NCBI RefSeq assembly: GCF_029623755.1
Contig: NZ_CP121106.1
Coordinates: 62,001-126,000 of the forward strand
Source: Altererythrobacter sp. CAU 1644
GTDB lineage: Bacteria; Pseudomonadota; Alphaproteobacteria; Sphingomonadales; Sphingomonadaceae
Length of the DNA stretch: 64,000 bases
Reading direction: 5' to 3'
Positions 37,228-46,481 of the stretch are shown one piece after another (the stretch's first letter is position 1; the number at the start of each line of letters is the position of its first letter). The notes beneath the pieces are model-generated. The model was not told where the DNA came from. It worked only from the letters and a program-made list of their open reading frames with translations, and did no database searches. The position numbers and the translations under genes are program-made.

Positions 37228-37674
37228 CTATTTTTCCCACCGGGCGCGGTCGGCATAGTCCTCGCTGCGCGGCTCGATCCAGTGCCAGCCATCGGCGCGC
37301 TTCTCGCGCTTCCAGAACCATGCCGCGCTCTTGAGGTGATCCATGCAGAAATCGACTGTATCGATCGCGTCCCGACGGTGCGCCGCAGCTGCCGAGACGC
37401 AGACGATGGGTTCGCCGGGCCACATCTGGCCGATCCGGTGAACCATCAGCAGACCCATCAGATTGAACCTGTCGAACGCGCGGTCGGCCAACTCGTGCAT
37501 GCCGGGCAGCGTCAGCGGTTCGTAATGGGTCAGTTCGAGAGCCTCGACATCTGCCTCGGCGCGAACCTCGCCGACGAAGGTGCACACGCCTCCCAGCCCC
37601 GGATTGGCCTGTGTGAAGGGGCCGATCAGCGCGCCGGGAAAAAAGGTCTCGGTGAGCAGCCGGATATCGCGCAT
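37228..37674 (-). CDS. moaE: Molybdopterin synthase catalytic subunit
   Basis: 148 residues. Conserved blocks GGVCTFVGEVR, LTHYEPL, HRIGQMWPGEPIV and AAHRRDAIDTVDFCMDHLK followed by WFWKRE are those of MoaE, including the active-site lysine in the C-terminal part. It joins MoaD to convert cyclic pyranopterin monophosphate to molybdopterin. It follows moaD by 3 bp. Confidence 0.96.
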   Translation of the reverse strand: MRDIRLLTETFFPGALIGPFTQANPGLGGVCTFVGEVRAEADVEALELTHYEPLTLPGMHELADRAFDRFNLMGLLMVHRIGQMWPGEPIVCVSAAAAHRRDAIDTVDFCMDHLKSAAWFWKREKRADGWHWIEPRSEDYADRARWEK

Positions 37675-37677
37675 CGG

Positions 37678-37920
37678 CTAGCCGCCGCTGACCGGCGGCA
37701 GGAGCGCCACCTCGTCGCCGTCCTTGGCGGCAAGCCCGGTCTTGTCGGCCAGCACCCGTCCGGCACACGCGACATTGACCCGCTCGAGCCGCAGTTGCTC
37801 CGCCACCGCAGGAGCGACGGCGGACAGCAATCCGGCCCAGTCCAGCGGAGCCCCTACCTCGAGCGCTTCCGTGCCCGCGAGATCACGTAAGGGCCCCAGG
37901 AACAGGATCGTGACGGCCAC
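37678..37920 (-). CDS. moaD: Molybdopterin synthase sulfur carrier subunit
   Basis: 80 residues of ubiquitin-like fold ending in VSGG, the diglycine that is adenylated and thiocarboxylated. FLGPLRDLAG and NVACAGRVLADKTGLAAKDG are MoaD landmarks. It starts 1 bp after the moaA stop and is followed by moaE. Confidence 0.95.
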   Translation of the reverse strand: MAVTILFLGPLRDLAGTEALEVGAPLDWAGLLSAVAPAVAEQLRLERVNVACAGRVLADKTGLAAKDGDEVALLPPVSGG

Positions 37921-37921
37921 C

Positions 37922-38956
37922 CTACCCGCCCGTCACCGACATGTGGCGCGGCTGCGCAGGGGCCTCGCCGCGTTGCGAAATATCGAAATGGTGCCGCTCC
38001 GGCTTGATGCGCAGCGCTTCGTCGAGCGCCCCATTGAGATTGGCATCAGGATCGTCTGAGCGAAGCGCCGCCCGCAGGTCGACCCGCTCGCCGCCACCGA
38101 GGCATGGATAGAGCTGCCCTGTGGCGGTCACGCGCAGCCGGTTGCAGCCGGCGCAGAAGTTGTTGGTCAGTGGGGTTATCAGGCCCAGGCGACCGCCGGT
38201 CTCGGCAATATCGAAATAGCGAGCCGGGCCGCCGGTCTTGTGGCTGGAGGGGATCAGTTGCCACCGTTCCTCGAGCCGCGCCTGCACTTCGGCCAGCGGA
38301 AGGTAGTGGTCGACCCGATCGGCTTCGATCTCGCCCAGCGGCATCACCTCGATCAGGGTCAAATCATGCCCCTCGCTATGCGCCCATGCGATAAGGTCGG
38401 CGATCTCGCCCTCGTTGATGTCCTTCAGCGCGACCGCGTTGATCTTGACCTTGAGGCCCGCATCCTTGGCGGCGGCAATCCCCGCCAGAACCTGTGGCAG
38501 GGCATCGCGTCGGGAAAGCTCGGCGAACTTGCGCTGATCGAGCGTGTCGAGCGAAACGTTGACGCGCTTGACGCCGGCATCGACCAGCGCACCGGCATGG
38601 CTGACTAGCTGTGTGCCATTGGTGGTAAGCGTCAGCTCATCCAGCCCGTCACCCAGCTTGCGACCGAGCGCCTGGATCAGCTCGATGATGTCCCGCCTCA
38701 CCAGCGGCTCGCCCCCGGTGATGCGAATCTTGGTGACCCCGCGGGCGATGAACCCCAGGGACAGCTTGTGAAGCTCTTCCAGGCTGAGGACATCCTTGCG
38801 CGGCAGGAACTTCATGCGCTCTGGCATGCAATAGCTGCAACGCAGGTCGCAGCGATCGGTGACCGACAGCCGCAGATAGGAGATACGCCGCTGGAAACCG
38901 TCGACCAGCGGCTTGGTAGTGCCCTCGGGCATCAGGATGTCACGAACCCTACTCAT
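37922..38956 (-). CDS. moaA: GTP 3',8-cyclase
   Basis: 344 residues from the ATG at 38956. The radical SAM cluster motif CDLRCSYC supplies C36, C40 and C43; the second, C-terminal cluster is CAGCNRLRVTATGQLYPC (split as CAGC plus C). ITGGEPLVRRD and the terminal SVTGG are also MoaA features. It converts GTP to 3',8-cyclo-dihydro-GTP, the first step of molybdenum cofactor synthesis. The start overlaps the preceding small gene's TAG by 8 bp. moaC is not present in the window. Confidence 0.95.
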   Translation of the reverse strand: MSRVRDILMPEGTTKPLVDGFQRRISYLRLSVTDRCDLRCSYCMPERMKFLPRKDVLSLEELHKLSLGFIARGVTKIRITGGEPLVRRDIIELIQALGRKLGDGLDELTLTTNGTQLVSHAGALVDAGVKRVNVSLDTLDQRKFAELSRRDALPQVLAGIAAAKDAGLKVKINAVALKDINEGEIADLIAWAHSEGHDLTLIEVMPLGEIEADRVDHYLPLAEVQARLEERWQLIPSSHKTGGPARYFDIAETGGRLGLITPLTNNFCAGCNRLRVTATGQLYPCLGGGERVDLRAALRSDDPDANLNGALDEALRIKPERHHFDISQRGEAPAQPRHMSVTGG

Positions 38957-39263
38957 GTCCGGGAAGATACTGCCCCGTGATGCCGGGTGCACCCTCTAAA
39001 TAGCCAAGCAGGGCGATTCGCTGCGATTCCTGCGATGTGCCAACCACATTTACCCGCGCGGGGGCGTGAGCTCGCGCCAGGTCGCGCGCAACGGCTCGGC
39101 GCCAGTCGTCGTGGTCCCTCGGCGCCGAAGGAAGCACGATGGCGAGCGCATCGGCTTCGTCCGCCAGCAGCGACCGGACGCTGGCGAGATGGACGTTCAT
39201 GAATTGCGCCGCAGCGTCGATCGCGCATTCGGGCAGCGTTTCGACCGAGAGCACCGCCTGCAT
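38949..39263 (-). CDS. Small protein resembling the C-terminal part of a short-chain dehydrogenase
   Basis: 104 residues from the ATG at 39263, between folB and moaA. The end, ALLGYLEGAPGITGQYLPG, recalls the last strand of short-chain dehydrogenases (YL..AP.VTGQ), and DDWRRAVARDLARAHAPARVNVVG fits the preceding helix-strand. The nucleotide-binding glycine motif and the catalytic Tyr-x3-Lys are absent, so it cannot be an active dehydrogenase. It may be a remnant or a stand-alone Rossmann-type protein. Coupling to moaA (8-bp overlap) and folB (5 bp gap) suggests it is expressed in the pterin operon. Confidence 0.7.
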   Translation of the reverse strand: MQAVLSVETLPECAIDAAAQFMNVHLASVRSLLADEADALAIVLPSAPRDHDDWRRAVARDLARAHAPARVNVVGTSQESQRIALLGYLEGAPGITGQYLPGHE

Positions 39264-39268
39264 CGTGA

Positions 39269-39640
39269 TTACCGGCGTTCGCGGTGGAGCGTGATGCCGA
39301 TCTTCTCGCCGGCCTCGGAAATGGCCAGCTTGACGATCTTCACCGTGACCGCTTCGACCCGCTGATCCTGCACGAACAGCGTTTCGCAAATGTGCTCGGC
39401 CACCGCCTCGATCAGCTTGAAGTGAACCCCGTCGGGCAGCGCATCGGACGCGGCAAACTTCAGGTCCATATAGTTCTTGCTGGCATCGAGCGGCGTGTCG
39501 GGGGCGTAATGCTCGGCGACGGCCAGCCGCGCCTGCACGGTAATGCGCAGCGGCTGCGGCTTACCCGTTTCCTCCGAATAGATGCCGGTGAGGACATCGT
39601 GTTCGAAATCGGCCACTTCGAGGATCAGCGAATCGGTCAT
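39269..39640 (-). CDS. folB: Dihydroneopterin aldolase
   Basis: 123 residues, the family length. GIYSEETGKPQPL, NYMDLKF and HFKLIEAVAEHICE are FolB blocks, with the catalytic Tyr and Lys positions present. It cleaves dihydroneopterin in folate synthesis. It is the second or third gene of a run that goes on to moaA-D-E, grouping pterin-derived cofactors. Confidence 0.93.
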   Translation of the reverse strand: MTDSLILEVADFEHDVLTGIYSEETGKPQPLRITVQARLAVAEHYAPDTPLDASKNYMDLKFAASDALPDGVHFKLIEAVAEHICETLFVQDQRVEAVTVKIVKLAISEAGEKIGITLHRERR

Positions 39641-39649
39641 GTGCCGCCC

Positions 39650-40540
39650 TTAACCCGAATTGCTCCAGCGTGCGAAGATCGCGGTGGGCAGGAGGCGCCC
39701 GTCCTCGCCCTGCTCGCGGACGGCAAGGTCGCCATGCTCGATCGTACCGGGGAGGTCGCGGAACAACTCCTCGACCAGGCCCGCGAGCGCAAGACTGCTC
39801 ATCCGCACCGCATAGACCGTCAGGAACAGGAACCGACTCTCGCTGTCGAGCAAGCGGCGGCAATCGGCGAGCAGGCCGGGCAGGCTCTCCTCCAGCCGCC
39901 AGGTCTCGTTCTTCGGCCCGCGCCCGAATTTGGGCGGGTCGAGGATGATGCCGTCGTAGCGATTGCCGCGGCGCACCTCGCGGGCAGCAAACTTGGCCGC
40001 ATCGTCCACAAGCCAGCGGATCGGGCGATCCTCCATGCCCGACAGCGCGGCGTTCTCGCGCGCCTGCGCCACCGACTTCTTGCTCGCATCGACATGGGTG
40101 ACGCGGCCATACCCGCTGAGCGCCAGCGAACCCACACCCGTATAGCCGAACAAATTGAGCGTCTCGGCATCGGTCCGCCCCACCAGCAGCTCACGCATCC
40201 AGCTCCACACCGGAGCCATGTCGGGGAAGAACTGCAGGTGCCGGAACGGCGTCGGAAGCGCGGTAAAGCGGGCTTCCTCCCACGCCAGTTGCCAGCCCTC
40301 GTCGGGGACGTCAGGCGAGAGGTTCCACCGCCCGCCGCCATCCTCGTCGGAGCCCGGAATGAACTCGCCGTCGGCGCTCCATTCCGCCAGCCGCGGCGTC
40401 CACATCGCTTGCGGTTCGGGACGGATGAAACTGTACGGCCCGAAATTCTCGAGCTTGCGGCCATGACCGCTGTCGAGCAGGCGATAGGCATCCCAGCCCT
40501 CGCCCACCATCAGGATCGGATCGCGGCGCAGTTCCACCAT
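39650..40540 (-). CDS. Class I SAM-dependent rRNA (cytosine-C5)-methyltransferase, RlmI-like
   Basis: 296 residues. The SAM-binding loop is LNLFGYTGVGSLAL and the catalytic motif is DPPKFGRG, as in the RlmI/YccW group that methylates 23S rRNA. It lacks the N-terminal PUA domain of RlmI, beginning with the SAM domain region after about 100 residues. Its ATG overlaps the thrC stop (TGATG). The exact target base is uncertain. Confidence 0.83.
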   Translation of the reverse strand: MVELRRDPILMVGEGWDAYRLLDSGHGRKLENFGPYSFIRPEPQAMWTPRLAEWSADGEFIPGSDEDGGGRWNLSPDVPDEGWQLAWEEARFTALPTPFRHLQFFPDMAPVWSWMRELLVGRTDAETLNLFGYTGVGSLALSGYGRVTHVDASKKSVAQARENAALSGMEDRPIRWLVDDAAKFAAREVRRGNRYDGIILDPPKFGRGPKNETWRLEESLPGLLADCRRLLDSESRFLFLTVYAVRMSSLALAGLVEELFRDLPGTIEHGDLAVREQGEDGRLLPTAIFARWSNSG

Positions 40541-41940
40541 CAGCCGGCCGGCGTGGCGCGCTCGGCGACGAAATCGCGCACCGCATCGTAATTGCCGGGG
40601 AGTTCGGTGTAGGCCTCTTCGCGCGCGAACAGGTCGCCAACCCGGGCAGGGAGCATGGGGCGGACGCCGGTGGCGCGCTCGACGGCATCACAGAACTTGG
40701 CCGGATGGGCAGTGGCGAGCGTGACCATCGGGATCGCGGGATCGAGTTCGCTCGCAAGCGCGGCGCTGAGCCCCACCGCCGTATGCGGATCGATAATTTC
40801 GCCGGCATGCTGGTAAGCCCATTGCATGGCCCGCGATGTCTGGTCCTGATCGGCACGATAGCTGGCGAATAGCCCTGCTGCACCTTGGCGCTGGGCATTG
40901 GTCAGTTGCATCGAACGGTTCGCGTCGAACGAGCGCATCTGTTCGGCCATCGCAGAACCGTCGCGGCCGCCAACGTCGAACAGTAGGCGCTCGAAGTTGG
41001 AGCTGACCTGGATGTCCATCGAAGGCGTTGCGGTGGGGGTGACGGTCCCGGTCGAGTAATCGCCGCTGGTCAGCGCACGATGCAGGATGTCGTTCACATT
41101 GGTGGCGACAATCAACTGTTCGATCGGCAAGCCCATCTGCGCCGCGACATGGCCTGCGAACACATCGCCGAAGTTGCCGGTCGGCACGCTGAAGGCGACC
41201 TTGCGACCTGGCGCCCCGAACTGCAGCGCAGCGTAGAAGTAATAGACCACCTGCGCCATCAGCCGCGCCCAGTTGATCGAGTTGACCGCGCCGATGTTGA
41301 AGCGATTGGTCATGCTTTCGTCGGCGAACATGCGCTTCACCATCGCCTGCGCATCGTCGAAGCTGCCCTCGATGGCGATGTTGTGCACATTGGGCGCGCG
41401 GACGGTCGTCATCTGGCGGCGCTGGACATCGCTGACGCGGCCATTGGGATGGAGCATGAAGATGTCGACGCCCTCGCGCCCGGCCACGGCATCGATCGCG
41501 GCGGAACCCGTGTCCCCGCTGGTGGCGCCGACGATGGTCAGATTGCCCTGGCGGCGGGAGAGGAACTTCTCGAACAGCAGACCGAGCAATTGCAGCGCCA
41601 CATCCTTGAAGGCGAGGGTCGGCCCATGGAACAGCTCGAGCAGCCATTGCCGTTCGTTCAGTTGGACCAGCGGCGTCACGGCATCATGCGCGAAACGGCC
41701 ATAGGCCTGCTCGCACAGTGCCAGCAGTTCTTCCTGGGTCAGGCTGTCCCCGACAAAGGGTGCCATGACCCTCGCGGCGAGCTGCGCATAGGGCAGGCCC
41801 GCCATCGAGGCGATCTCGGCCTCGCTGAAACGCGGCCATTCGCGCGGCAGGTACAGGCCGCCGTCGCTGGCCAGCCCCGCCAGCGTCACCCCTTCGAAAT
41901 CGAGCGCCGGCGCGCTCCCCCTGGTCGAGATATATTCCAT
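40540..41940 (-). CDS. thrC: Threonine synthase
   Basis: 466 residues from the ATG at 41940. The PLP lysine is K112 in GPTLAFKDVALQ, and GATSGDTGSAAI and the SVPTGNFGD phosphate loop follow. It converts O-phosphohomoserine to threonine. The in-frame extension upstream to 42000 overlaps the SURF1 stop region and is not family-like. It lies 60 bp after SURF1 on the same strand. Confidence 0.96.
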   Translation of the reverse strand: MEYISTRGSAPALDFEGVTLAGLASDGGLYLPREWPRFSEAEIASMAGLPYAQLAARVMAPFVGDSLTQEELLALCEQAYGRFAHDAVTPLVQLNERQWLLELFHGPTLAFKDVALQLLGLLFEKFLSRRQGNLTIVGATSGDTGSAAIDAVAGREGVDIFMLHPNGRVSDVQRRQMTTVRAPNVHNIAIEGSFDDAQAMVKRMFADESMTNRFNIGAVNSINWARLMAQVVYYFYAALQFGAPGRKVAFSVPTGNFGDVFAGHVAAQMGLPIEQLIVATNVNDILHRALTSGDYSTGTVTPTATPSMDIQVSSNFERLLFDVGGRDGSAMAEQMRSFDANRSMQLTNAQRQGAAGLFASYRADQDQTSRAMQWAYQHAGEIIDPHTAVGLSAALASELDPAIPMVTLATAHPAKFCDAVERATGVRPMLPARVGDLFAREEAYTELPGNYDAVRDFVAERATPAG

Positions 41941-42000
41941 TTGGGCAGTGCGGTTAGACGGAGGCGCTCCGCAGGGCAAGCAAGCTCGCCTTGAGGGCAA

Positions 42001-42576
42001 TCAAGCCTGCTCTTTGATCCGCTTGCGAATGGCGAGTCCGTAAATCGCCAGCGCAGTGAGCGCGAAGAAGAACCATTGGCCTGCATAGGCGAGGTGGTTG
42101 TTGGGTACGTCCTTGGGGTCGGGATAGGCGACCTGCTCCAGACCGGCTTGCGCGGGGCTGGCAACGAGCCGCGGACCCGGCGCGATCACGCCGCGAACCT
42201 CTCCCCCTTCCCACGTGGGTAATTGCGGTTCGCGCGACCATCCGAGCACTACGTCAGCAAAGCTGTTCGAATTGGCCAGACGGCAACTGGCATAGTGCGC
42301 CCAGCCCTTGGCACCCGCTTCGCTCGTCCCGGCTTTCGCTTCCACTCCCAGGACCTCTGCACAGACGACTGTGGTGCGGCGGAAAAGCGCAGTATCGACT
42401 TCATCCGCGTCGGTCGGCCAGGCGACTTCGGACGACATAGTCTCGGTCCGCGCATACTGCTCGAGCAGCGCTTCTTTCTCCTGCGCCCGGCCCAATTGCC
42501 AGACGCCCAGCGCAACCATCGTTGCGGCAGCCGCCAGCACGACAATCGTCGAGAAGATCGGCAGCTTGCGGATCAC
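42001..42576 (-). CDS. SURF1 family cytochrome oxidase biogenesis protein
   Basis: 191 residues from a GTG at 42576 that overlaps the DUF983 stop (GTGA). Two membrane segments, near residues 7-27 and 163-183, bracket a periplasmic domain. TIVVLAAAATMVALGVWQLGRAQEK is split at LGVWQLGRA, the usual SURF1 start, and NNHLAYAGQWFFFALTALAI ends it. SURF1 assists heme a insertion into oxidase subunit I. Confidence 0.88.
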   Translation of the reverse strand: MIRKLPIFSTIVVLAAAATMVALGVWQLGRAQEKEALLEQYARTETMSSEVAWPTDADEVDTALFRRTTVVCAEVLGVEAKAGTSEAGAKGWAHYASCRLANSNSFADVVLGWSREPQLPTWEGGEVRGVIAPGPRLVASPAQAGLEQVAYPDPKDVPNNHLAYAGQWFFFALTALAIYGLAIRKRIKEQA

Positions 42577-42965
42577 AGGTCCTTGCTTCCTGCTTCTCCG
42601 GCATTGTTGCGATGTTCGGCCTGCAGCAGCCAAGCCTTGGACACGCGCAGGCCCCATAGGACGGCCCCTGCCGTCACGGGAATCCAGATCAGCGCATGGA
42701 CCCAGAACGGTGGCCTGACAGTGGCATCAAGCCACAGGGCAAGCGCGACGATGATCGCCCCGATGATGAGCGTCAGGAATGCCGCCGGTCCGTCCCCCAC
42801 GTTGAACCGCGTGAGGTCCAGCCCGCACACCCGGCACCGATCCGCGAACTTGGCGGCTCCGTCGAACAGCGTGCGGGATCCGCACTTGGGGCACAAACCG
42901 AAAAGGGCAGCCTGGGGGATGCCCGGCTGCCCTTTCTCAATTGGCGGACCGCCGTCCGCGGTCAT
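42573..42965 (-). CDS. DUF983 membrane protein with zinc ribbon
   Basis: 130 residues from the ATG at 42965, which overlaps the ctaE stop by one base (TAATG). Two CxxC pairs, C25/C28 and C44/C47, form a zinc ribbon, followed by two membrane segments. The family is routinely found in alphaproteobacterial cox operons and is presumed to help oxidase assembly. Confidence 0.85.
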   Translation of the reverse strand: MTADGGPPIEKGQPGIPQAALFGLCPKCGSRTLFDGAAKFADRCRVCGLDLTRFNVGDGPAAFLTLIIGAIIVALALWLDATVRPPFWVHALIWIPVTAGAVLWGLRVSKAWLLQAEHRNNAGEAGSKDL

Positions 42966-43786
42966 TAGTGGACCGCGGCGCCCCAGCCGCCCCAGATGTA
43001 GACGGCAATGAAGAGGAACAGCCACACCACGTCGACGAAGTGCCAGTACCATGCCGCCGCTTCGAAACCGAAGTGCTGGCGCGGAGTGAAGTGGCCCTTG
43101 TAGGCGCGGACCAGGCAGACGATCAGGAAGATCGTGCCGACCAGGACGTGGAAGCCGTGGAAGCCGGTCGCCATGTAGAAGCCCGAGCTGTAGGTGTTAC
43201 CACCGAATGCGAAGGGCGCGACGCTGTATTCATAGGCCTGGATGGCGGTGAAGAGTGCGCCAAGCAGGATGGTCGCCCACAGGCCCTTCTTGAGCCCGTC
43301 GCGGTCGCCATGGATCAGCGAGTGGTGCGCCCAGGTAACGGTGGTGCCCGAGCACAGCAAGATCAGCGTGTTGAGCAGCGGGAGCGCGAACGGATCGAGC
43401 ACTGCCTCGATCGCCTTGGGTGGGAACTGCCCGCCGACGACCTCGGTCAGCGCGTTGGGGAACAGTGCGAAGTCGAACCACGCCCAGAACCAGCCGACGA
43501 AGAACATCACTTCCGAGGCAATGAACAGGATCATGCCGTAACGCAGGTGCAGCTGCACGACCGGGGTATGGTCGCCCGCATGCGCTTCCTTCACGACATT
43601 GCCGAACCAGCTGAAGAACGTGGCGATGAGCCCCATGACACCGAGGCCGAGCACGATCTGCCAGCTGGCCATTTCGTGCATCATCAGCACCATGCCGGTA
43701 GTGAAGGTGAGCGCCGATGCCGCGCCGATCAGCGGCCAGATATCGGGCTCGAGAATGTGATAGTCGTGGGTGACGTTACCAGCCAT
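42965..43786 (-). CDS. ctaE: Cytochrome c oxidase subunit III
   Basis: 273 residues from the ATG at 43786, with seven membrane helices. PVVQLHLRYGMILFIASEVMFF, the TVTWAHHSLIH segment and GFHGFHVLVGTIFLI are subunit III blocks. It stabilises the aa3 oxidase core. A TTG 6 bp upstream is not needed. Confidence 0.96.
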   Translation of the reverse strand: MAGNVTHDYHILEPDIWPLIGAASALTFTTGMVLMMHEMASWQIVLGLGVMGLIATFFSWFGNVVKEAHAGDHTPVVQLHLRYGMILFIASEVMFFVGWFWAWFDFALFPNALTEVVGGQFPPKAIEAVLDPFALPLLNTLILLCSGTTVTWAHHSLIHGDRDGLKKGLWATILLGALFTAIQAYEYSVAPFAFGGNTYSSGFYMATGFHGFHVLVGTIFLIVCLVRAYKGHFTPRQHFGFEAAAWYWHFVDVVWLFLFIAVYIWGGWGAAVH

Positions 43787-43859
43787 TACCAAAAGTCCTG
43801 TTGCCTGTTGCGCCTGCCCTTAATCGCCTCGGCGGCGTGGGTCCAGAGTGGAAGCGCGC

Positions 43860-44435
43860 TTAGTTTGCAGAAGCAGCCTCTGTGCGGTGGAAAGTGTAGC
43901 TGAGCGTGATCTGTTCGACCCCGTCCATGTTGGGATCGTTGAGCGCCTTGGGATCGACGTAGTAGAGCACCGGCATGTGCACTTCCTGCCCGGGCTTGAG
44001 CGTCTGTTCGGTAAAGCAGAAGCACTGGATCTTGTTGAAATAGCGCCCGGCCTGCTCGGGCTCGACATTGAAGCTCGCGGTACCGGTTACGGTCTCTCCG
44101 CTGTCGTTACGCGCGACATAGGTTGCCATGTCGCGTACGCCGATCTGCACGGTATCGGTCACCTGCGCCGGCTTGAAGCTCCACGGCATGTCGCGCGCGG
44201 TCGATGCGTCGAACCGGATCGAGATGGTCTTGCCGCCAGCACTCTGGGCAAGACGTTCGGCGATCGCGGCGTCGCTCTCGCTGGCGCGCTGGGTAGTGCC
44301 GCCGAAACCGGTCACCCGGCAGAAGAGATCGTAGAGCGGAACGGCAGCATAGCCGAGGCCGAGCATCGCCAGCGCGCCGAGGAAGGCGAACATGGCGGTG
44401 CGCGTATTCTTCCGTTCCAACGTAGCGGTCGTCAT
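43860..44435 (-). CDS. ctaG: Cytochrome c oxidase assembly factor CtaG/Cox11
   Basis: 191 residues. One N-terminal membrane anchor (about 13-37) and a periplasmic copper-binding domain with C138 and C140 in NKIQCFCFTEQ and C39 at YDLFCRVTG. It delivers copper to the CuB site of subunit I. It is next to the 41-residue membrane protein and ctaB. Confidence 0.95.
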   Translation of the reverse strand: MTTATLERKNTRTAMFAFLGALAMLGLGYAAVPLYDLFCRVTGFGGTTQRASESDAAIAERLAQSAGGKTISIRFDASTARDMPWSFKPAQVTDTVQIGVRDMATYVARNDSGETVTGTASFNVEPEQAGRYFNKIQCFCFTEQTLKPGQEVHMPVLYYVDPKALNDPNMDGVEQITLSYTFHRTEAASAN

Positions 44436-44439
44436 GGTC

Positions 44440-44565
44440 TCAGTCCGTCATTCTCACGATGGTTATGGCATAGAACAGCAGCACGAAAAACAGCAGGACC
44501 CCGCCAAGGACGAGGTTGCGCTGTTTCTGGCGCTTGCGGAGTTCGGCTTCATCTTCAGGGGTCAT
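44440..44565 (-). CDS. 41-residue single-pass membrane protein in the cox operon
   Basis: [17 protein letters not shown] is a charged N-terminus, residues 18-37 are one membrane span rich in Leu, Val and Phe, and the end is VRMTD. The ATG at 44565 overlaps the ctaB stop (TAATG) and the TGA lies 4 bp before ctaG, so it is plainly an operon member. Its place matches the small CoxF-type or subunit IV-like proteins reported in oxidase operons; the exact family is uncertain. Confidence 0.8.
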   Translation of the reverse strand: MTPEDEAELRKRQKQRNLVLGGVLLFFVLLFYAITIVRMTD

Positions 44566-45497
44566 TATAGCCATCCTTGTGCCGCGGCGATCCGGTCGAC
44601 GACCAGCACCGCGAAAAGCGCGAAAAGGTAGAGAATGCTGAAGGCGAACAGGCGCTTTTCCGGGCGCATCTTGTCACCCTCTCCTGCCGTGCGGAATGCG
44701 ACCGGGACCGACAGCGCCAGGAAGGCGATGGACAGCGCCAGCGCGGCGATGCCGTAGAGCGCGCCGGTGCCGCCGATGAACCACGGTGTCGCGGCCAGCG
44801 GCACCAGCAGGATCGAATAGGCCAGGATTTGCCGCCGCGTCGATTTCTCGCCCGCGACAACCGGCATCATCGGGATACCGACCTTGGCATAGTCGGACTG
44901 CACGAACAGCGCGAGCGCCCAGAAATGCGGCGGCGTCCACATGAAGATGATCGCAAACAGCAGCACCGGCATCAGCGTGATGTCGCCAGTCACCGCGACC
45001 CAGCCGATCATCGGCGGGAAAGCCCCTGCCCCGCCGCCGATGACGATATTCTGCGGTGTGCGCGGCTTGAGCCAGATGGTGTAGATCACCGCGTAGTAGA
45101 CGATAGATGCAGCCAGGATGACGGCCGCGAGCCAGTTCACCGCCACTCCCATGACGACGACCGAGGCGGCCGACAGCATGACCCCGAAATCGCGCGCATC
45201 GGTCCGCTGCATCCGGCCTGCCGGTAGGGGGCGTGCCATGGTCCGCTTCATCCCCGCATCGAGGTCGGCCTCCCACCACTGGTTAAGCGCCGCCGCCCCG
45301 CCAGCGCCAAGGGCAATGCAGAGGATGGCGGTAAAGCCGATCACCGGGTTGATGCTGCCCGGCGCGGCCAGCAATCCGCACAGACCGGTGAAAATCACCA
45401 GGCTCATCACGCGCGGCTTGGTCAGCGCGTAGAAATCGCGCCAGTCAGCCGGGAGCTGGGTGGAGGTGGTTGCCTGAGTCATGGAATCGGCGTGCAT
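44565..45497 (-). CDS. ctaB: Protoheme IX farnesyltransferase
   Basis: 310 residues with nine membrane helices; the ATG at 45482 would give 305. The prenyl-diphosphate motifs are [15 protein letters not shown] and the second DxxxD-type site with [26 protein letters not shown] is diagnostic of CyoE/CtaB. It makes heme o, the precursor of heme a in the oxidase encoded around it. Confidence 0.96.
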   Translation of the reverse strand: MHADSMTQATTSTQLPADWRDFYALTKPRVMSLVIFTGLCGLLAAPGSINPVIGFTAILCIALGAGGAAALNQWWEADLDAGMKRTMARPLPAGRMQRTDARDFGVMLSAASVVVMGVAVNWLAAVILAASIVYYAVIYTIWLKPRTPQNIVIGGGAGAFPPMIGWVAVTGDITLMPVLLFAIIFMWTPPHFWALALFVQSDYAKVGIPMMPVVAGEKSTRRQILAYSILLVPLAATPWFIGGTGALYGIAALALSIAFLALSVPVAFRTAGEGDKMRPEKRLFAFSILYLFALFAVLVVDRIAAAQGWL

Positions 45498-45505
45498 ATA
45501 GGGGG

Positions 45506-46471
45506 CTATAGCCGCTTTAGCCAGTCGATCAGCAAGCGGTTCACCTCATCGGGGCGTTCCTGCTGAGTCCAGTGGCCCACGCCGTCCAGGATGTGGCCTT
45601 CGACCCGGGGCGCGAACAGCTTCATCATCGCTACCGGATCGGTGACCGCGCCGAACAGGTAAGTGGCCGGATCGCGCGTTCCGCCGATGAAGAGCGCGGG
45701 TTGCTCAATGCGCTGGCCTCGCCACGCCTGCAGCCACTCGAAGTCGCGCTGATGATTGCGATAGCGATTGAGCGGTCCGCGAAAACCCGATTGGCGAAAC
45801 TCTTGCTCGTAGTAATCCATATCCTCGTCGGTCAGCCACGGCACCGGTTGCGGATCAGGCAAACCCTCGAGGAAGGTCGCCCCATAGGGCTTGCTCCAAT
45901 AGTCGCCGGGCGGAACATCGCCGCTGATCGAATACATCATGCGCTGCACGAAGTCGCGCGGGTCTACCTCAGCCTCTGCCTCGGCTACACCAGGCTCCTG
46001 GAAATACTCCTGGTAGAAGAACTTGCCCTGGCTGATGAAATGCTCGTGGTAGATCTCGTTGAAAGGTCGCTGCGGCGCCCCGGCGAAAGGTACCGACATC
46101 CCACAGACCGCGAGAAAATGTTCCGGATGCGTCAACGTCGTGTTCCACACGATCGGCGCACCCCAATCATGGCCCACGAGGATGGCGGGCGTGTCGGGTT
46201 GCAACGCCTGCCTTAGGCCCACCAGGTCCCCTGCGAGCTTTTCGAGAGAATAGTCGGCAATCTCCGGTGGCTTGTCCGATCCGCCGTATCCGCGCACATC
46301 AATCGCGCAGGCTGTAAAGCCGGCCTCTGCGACGGGGCCAAGCTGATGGCGCCAGCTGTACCAGCTTTCCGGGAAGCCGTGGACAAATATGACCAGCGGG
46401 CCCTCGCCCTCGATCGCGCAGCGCAGCGATACCTCGCCGGTGTCGATCTGGCGCATCTCGGGCATGGTCAA
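45506..46471 (-). CDS. Alpha/beta hydrolase, epoxide hydrolase type
   Basis: 321 residues. [10 protein letters not shown] at 31-40 and GHDWGA with nucleophile D102 are typical of soluble epoxide hydrolases and haloalkane dehalogenases, and [14 protein letters not shown] supplies the catalytic histidine. It sits inside the cytochrome oxidase locus between ctaD and ctaB, where it has no obvious role. A hairpin upstream of it may separate its transcript from ctaCD. Epoxide hydrolysis is favoured over dehalogenation by the HGFPESW motif. Confidence 0.87.
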   Translation of the reverse strand: MTMPEMRQIDTGEVSLRCAIEGEGPLVIFVHGFPESWYSWRHQLGPVAEAGFTACAIDVRGYGGSDKPPEIADYSLEKLAGDLVGLRQALQPDTPAILVGHDWGAPIVWNTTLTHPEHFLAVCGMSVPFAGAPQRPFNEIYHEHFISQGKFFYQEYFQEPGVAEAEAEVDPRDFVQRMMYSISGDVPPGDYWSKPYGATFLEGLPDPQPVPWLTDEDMDYYEQEFRQSGFRGPLNRYRNHQRDFEWLQAWRGQRIEQPALFIGGTRDPATYLFGAVTDPVAMMKLFAPRVEGHILDGVGHWTQQERPDEVNRLLIDWLKRL

Positions 46472-46481
46472 GTCCTCGTCT

